From contig JBEKYH010000320.1 in NCBI GenBank assembly GCA_049511115.1, positions 1-6,206 on the forward strand: DNA of 6,206 nt. Reading direction: 5' to 3'. Every line of letters begins with the position of its first letter. The stretch's first letter is position 1. A program made the position numbers and the translations under genes. Source of the stretch: JBEKYH01 sp049511115. Lineage in GTDB: Bacteria > Planctomycetota > Phycisphaerae > Tepidisphaerales > Tepidisphaeraceae. Below the pieces are notes generated by a model, which saw only the letters and a program-made list of their open reading frames with translations, did not search any database and was not told the DNA's origin. This document shows, piece by piece, positions 5,742 through 6,206 of the stretch.

Positions 5742-5843
5742 AACCGCCAAGACGCCAAGAACGCCAAGATAAAAAAGGCAAGAAATGCGTGGATATTTTT
5801 CCTTGTATCTTCCGCCTTGGCGTTCTTGGCGGCCTTGGCGGTT
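5742..5843. repeat. 102-bp inverted repeat of CGCCAAGA units
   Basis: The left arm (5742-5768) holds three tandem CGCCAAG units beginning AACCGCCAAG. The right arm (5816-5843) is its inverse with 26 positions paired and one small A versus GC difference. Additional AAGATA/TATCTT pairing flanks the AT-rich centre. The right arm is identical to 41-68. The element lies in the 271-base gap between the divergent moeB and ICMT-like genes, so it is transcribed by neither coding region but may lie in either leader. Unlike the 91-bp element at 2885-2975 it has A rather than G in the unit (CGCCAAGA versus CGCCGAGA). It is a dispersed palindromic element with no coding capacity that I believe. Confidence 0.92.
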
Positions 5844-5844
5844 A

Positions 5845-5858
5845 ATGCGAATTCGCAT
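5845..5858. promoter_or_regulatory. Perfect 14-bp palindrome, candidate operator
   Basis: ATGCGAATTCGCAT is its own reverse complement. It begins one base after the end of the large inverted repeat and ends 29 bases before the GTG start of the plus-strand gene. The position and two-fold symmetry fit a binding site for a dimeric regulator. I cannot name a regulator, and it could instead be an edge of the repeat, although the copy at 41-68 lacks it. Confidence 0.35.
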
Positions 5859-5876
5859 GACTCAAGATGGCACTAT

Positions 5877-5881
5877 AGGAG
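5877..5881 (+). promoter_or_regulatory. Ribosome binding site for the GTG start at 5888
   Basis: AGGAG lies six bases upstream of GTG at 5888-5890. An in-frame TAG at 5876-5878 excludes any start further upstream, and the next in-frame ATG (5903) has no ribosome binding site, so this site fixes the GTG as the start. Confidence 0.7.
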
Positions 5882-5887
5882 CTTAGC

Positions 5888-6206
5888 GTGAACTTTGCCG
5901 CAATGGACACCGAGTGGTTCGTCGATTCGATCAGCTCGTGGCTTTGGATCGCGTGGGTGGCCTATTGGTGGATGTCGGCGTTCGACGTGAAGCGGTCGCA
6001 ATGGCGCGAGTCGGCGGCGATGGGGGCGAGCTATCGGCTGCCGATGATTCCGGCGTTGCTGCTGTTGCTGGCGCCGAAACTGTTTCCCCATGTCGTAAGG
6101 GAGCGATTCATGCCTTCGGGCGTCGGCCTGGAGATTTTGGGAGATGTTCTGATCGCCATTGGGCTGGGATTTTCTGTTTGGGCGCGCGTTCACCTCGGCA
6201 AAAACT
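5888..6206 (+). CDS. Isoprenylcysteine carboxyl methyltransferase-like membrane protein (5' part, cut by window edge)
   Basis: The first 106 residues are visible and the frame runs off the right edge. Three hydrophobic segments are seen: about 17-33 (rich in Trp), 51-66 and 82-98. The end of the visible part, WARVHLGKN (98-106), matches the conserved entry to the catalytic region of the ICMT/PEMT family, where a Trp-Ser usually follows. Family members are integral membrane methyltransferases using S-adenosylmethionine; the substrates of most bacterial members are unknown. The charged loop DVKRSQWRES (33-42) after the first segment is also usual. The SAM-binding C-terminal half is outside the window, so activity cannot be judged. 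The gene diverges from moeB across a 271-base gap and starts with GTG preceded by AGGAG. Confidence 0.75.
   Translation, partial: MNFAAMDTEWFVDSISSWLWIAWVAYWWMSAFDVKRSQWRESAAMGASYRLPMIPALLLLLAPKLFPHVVRERFMPSGVGLEILGDVLIAIGLGFSVWARVHLGKN

Noticed and set aside
4285..5742. 485-codon open frame on the plus strand opposite moeB
   Set aside because: It is antisense to a gene with all MoeB and rhodanese motifs, begins inside the palindromic repeat at 4248-4304, and its composition (rich in Ala, Gly, Val, Asp) is what the reverse of a GC-rich gene gives. No recognisable domain.
5742..5843. Possible CRISPR-like array because of the tandem CGCCAAG units
   Set aside because: Units are 8-9 bases with no spacers between them, and the arms are inverted. 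No cas genes are present.
5655..5858. 67-codon minus-strand frame ending in a leucine/valine-rich stretch
   Set aside because: It is simply the translation of the inverted repeat at 5742-5843; frames of this kind are common spurious annotations. It lacks a ribosome binding site and independent coding evidence.
5871..5879. CACTATAGG, the core of a T7-type phage promoter
   Set aside because: Only the initiation part matches. The upstream recognition bases of T7 promoters are absent and no phage polymerase context is seen, so it is most likely chance.
5873..6193. 106-codon minus-strand frame opposite the ICMT-like gene
   Set aside because: Arg/Pro/His-rich shadow. The plus-strand frame has membrane segments, the family motif and a good ribosome binding site.

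Overview
This window is GC-rich bacterial DNA. Five genes are packed head-to-tail on the minus strand, and one gene, cut by the right edge, diverges on the plus strand. I suspect Planctomycetota or a similar GC-rich environmental phylum. That guess rests on the style of the proteins and on several dispersed palindromic repeat types (CGCCAAGA-type, CGCCGAGA-type and GTAGGGTGGGC-type). It is an impression from recognition and was not tested by a search.

Read in the direction of minus-strand transcription (right to left), the genes are as follows. First is a MoeB/MoeZ-type adenylyltransferase fused to a C-terminal rhodanese domain (5616-4327). Next is a class III PLP aminotransferase of the acetylornithine aminotransferase type (4231-3023). 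Then comes a predicted lipoprotein of unknown function (3009-2008). After it is the adenine DNA glycosylase MutY (1915-764). Last is the radical SAM enzyme QueE of queuosine/7-deazaguanine synthesis (767-78). MutY and QueE overlap by four bases (ATGA), so they are probably translationally coupled. To the right, a GTG-started gene at 5888 encodes the N-terminal half of an isoprenylcysteine carboxyl methyltransferase-like membrane protein. The five minus-strand genes do not form one pathway. They look like housekeeping genes (sulfur-carrier activation, amino acid metabolism, DNA repair, tRNA modification) sharing a direction and perhaps a transcript.

The unusual part is what lies between the genes. 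Apart from the overlapping mutY/queE pair, every junction carries its own palindromic element. A 102-bp inverted repeat sits in the divergent moeB/ICMT gap, and half of the same element lies just past queE. A 57-bp double hairpin lies in front of the aminotransferase. A 91-bp near-palindrome lies inside the 5' end of the lipoprotein ORF, where it encodes part of the signal peptide. A GC-rich hairpin lies in front of mutY. The two largest families share an 8-bp unit, CGCC(A/G)AGA, present three times per arm. I see no tRNA, rRNA, CRISPR array, insertion sequence transposase or phage gene.
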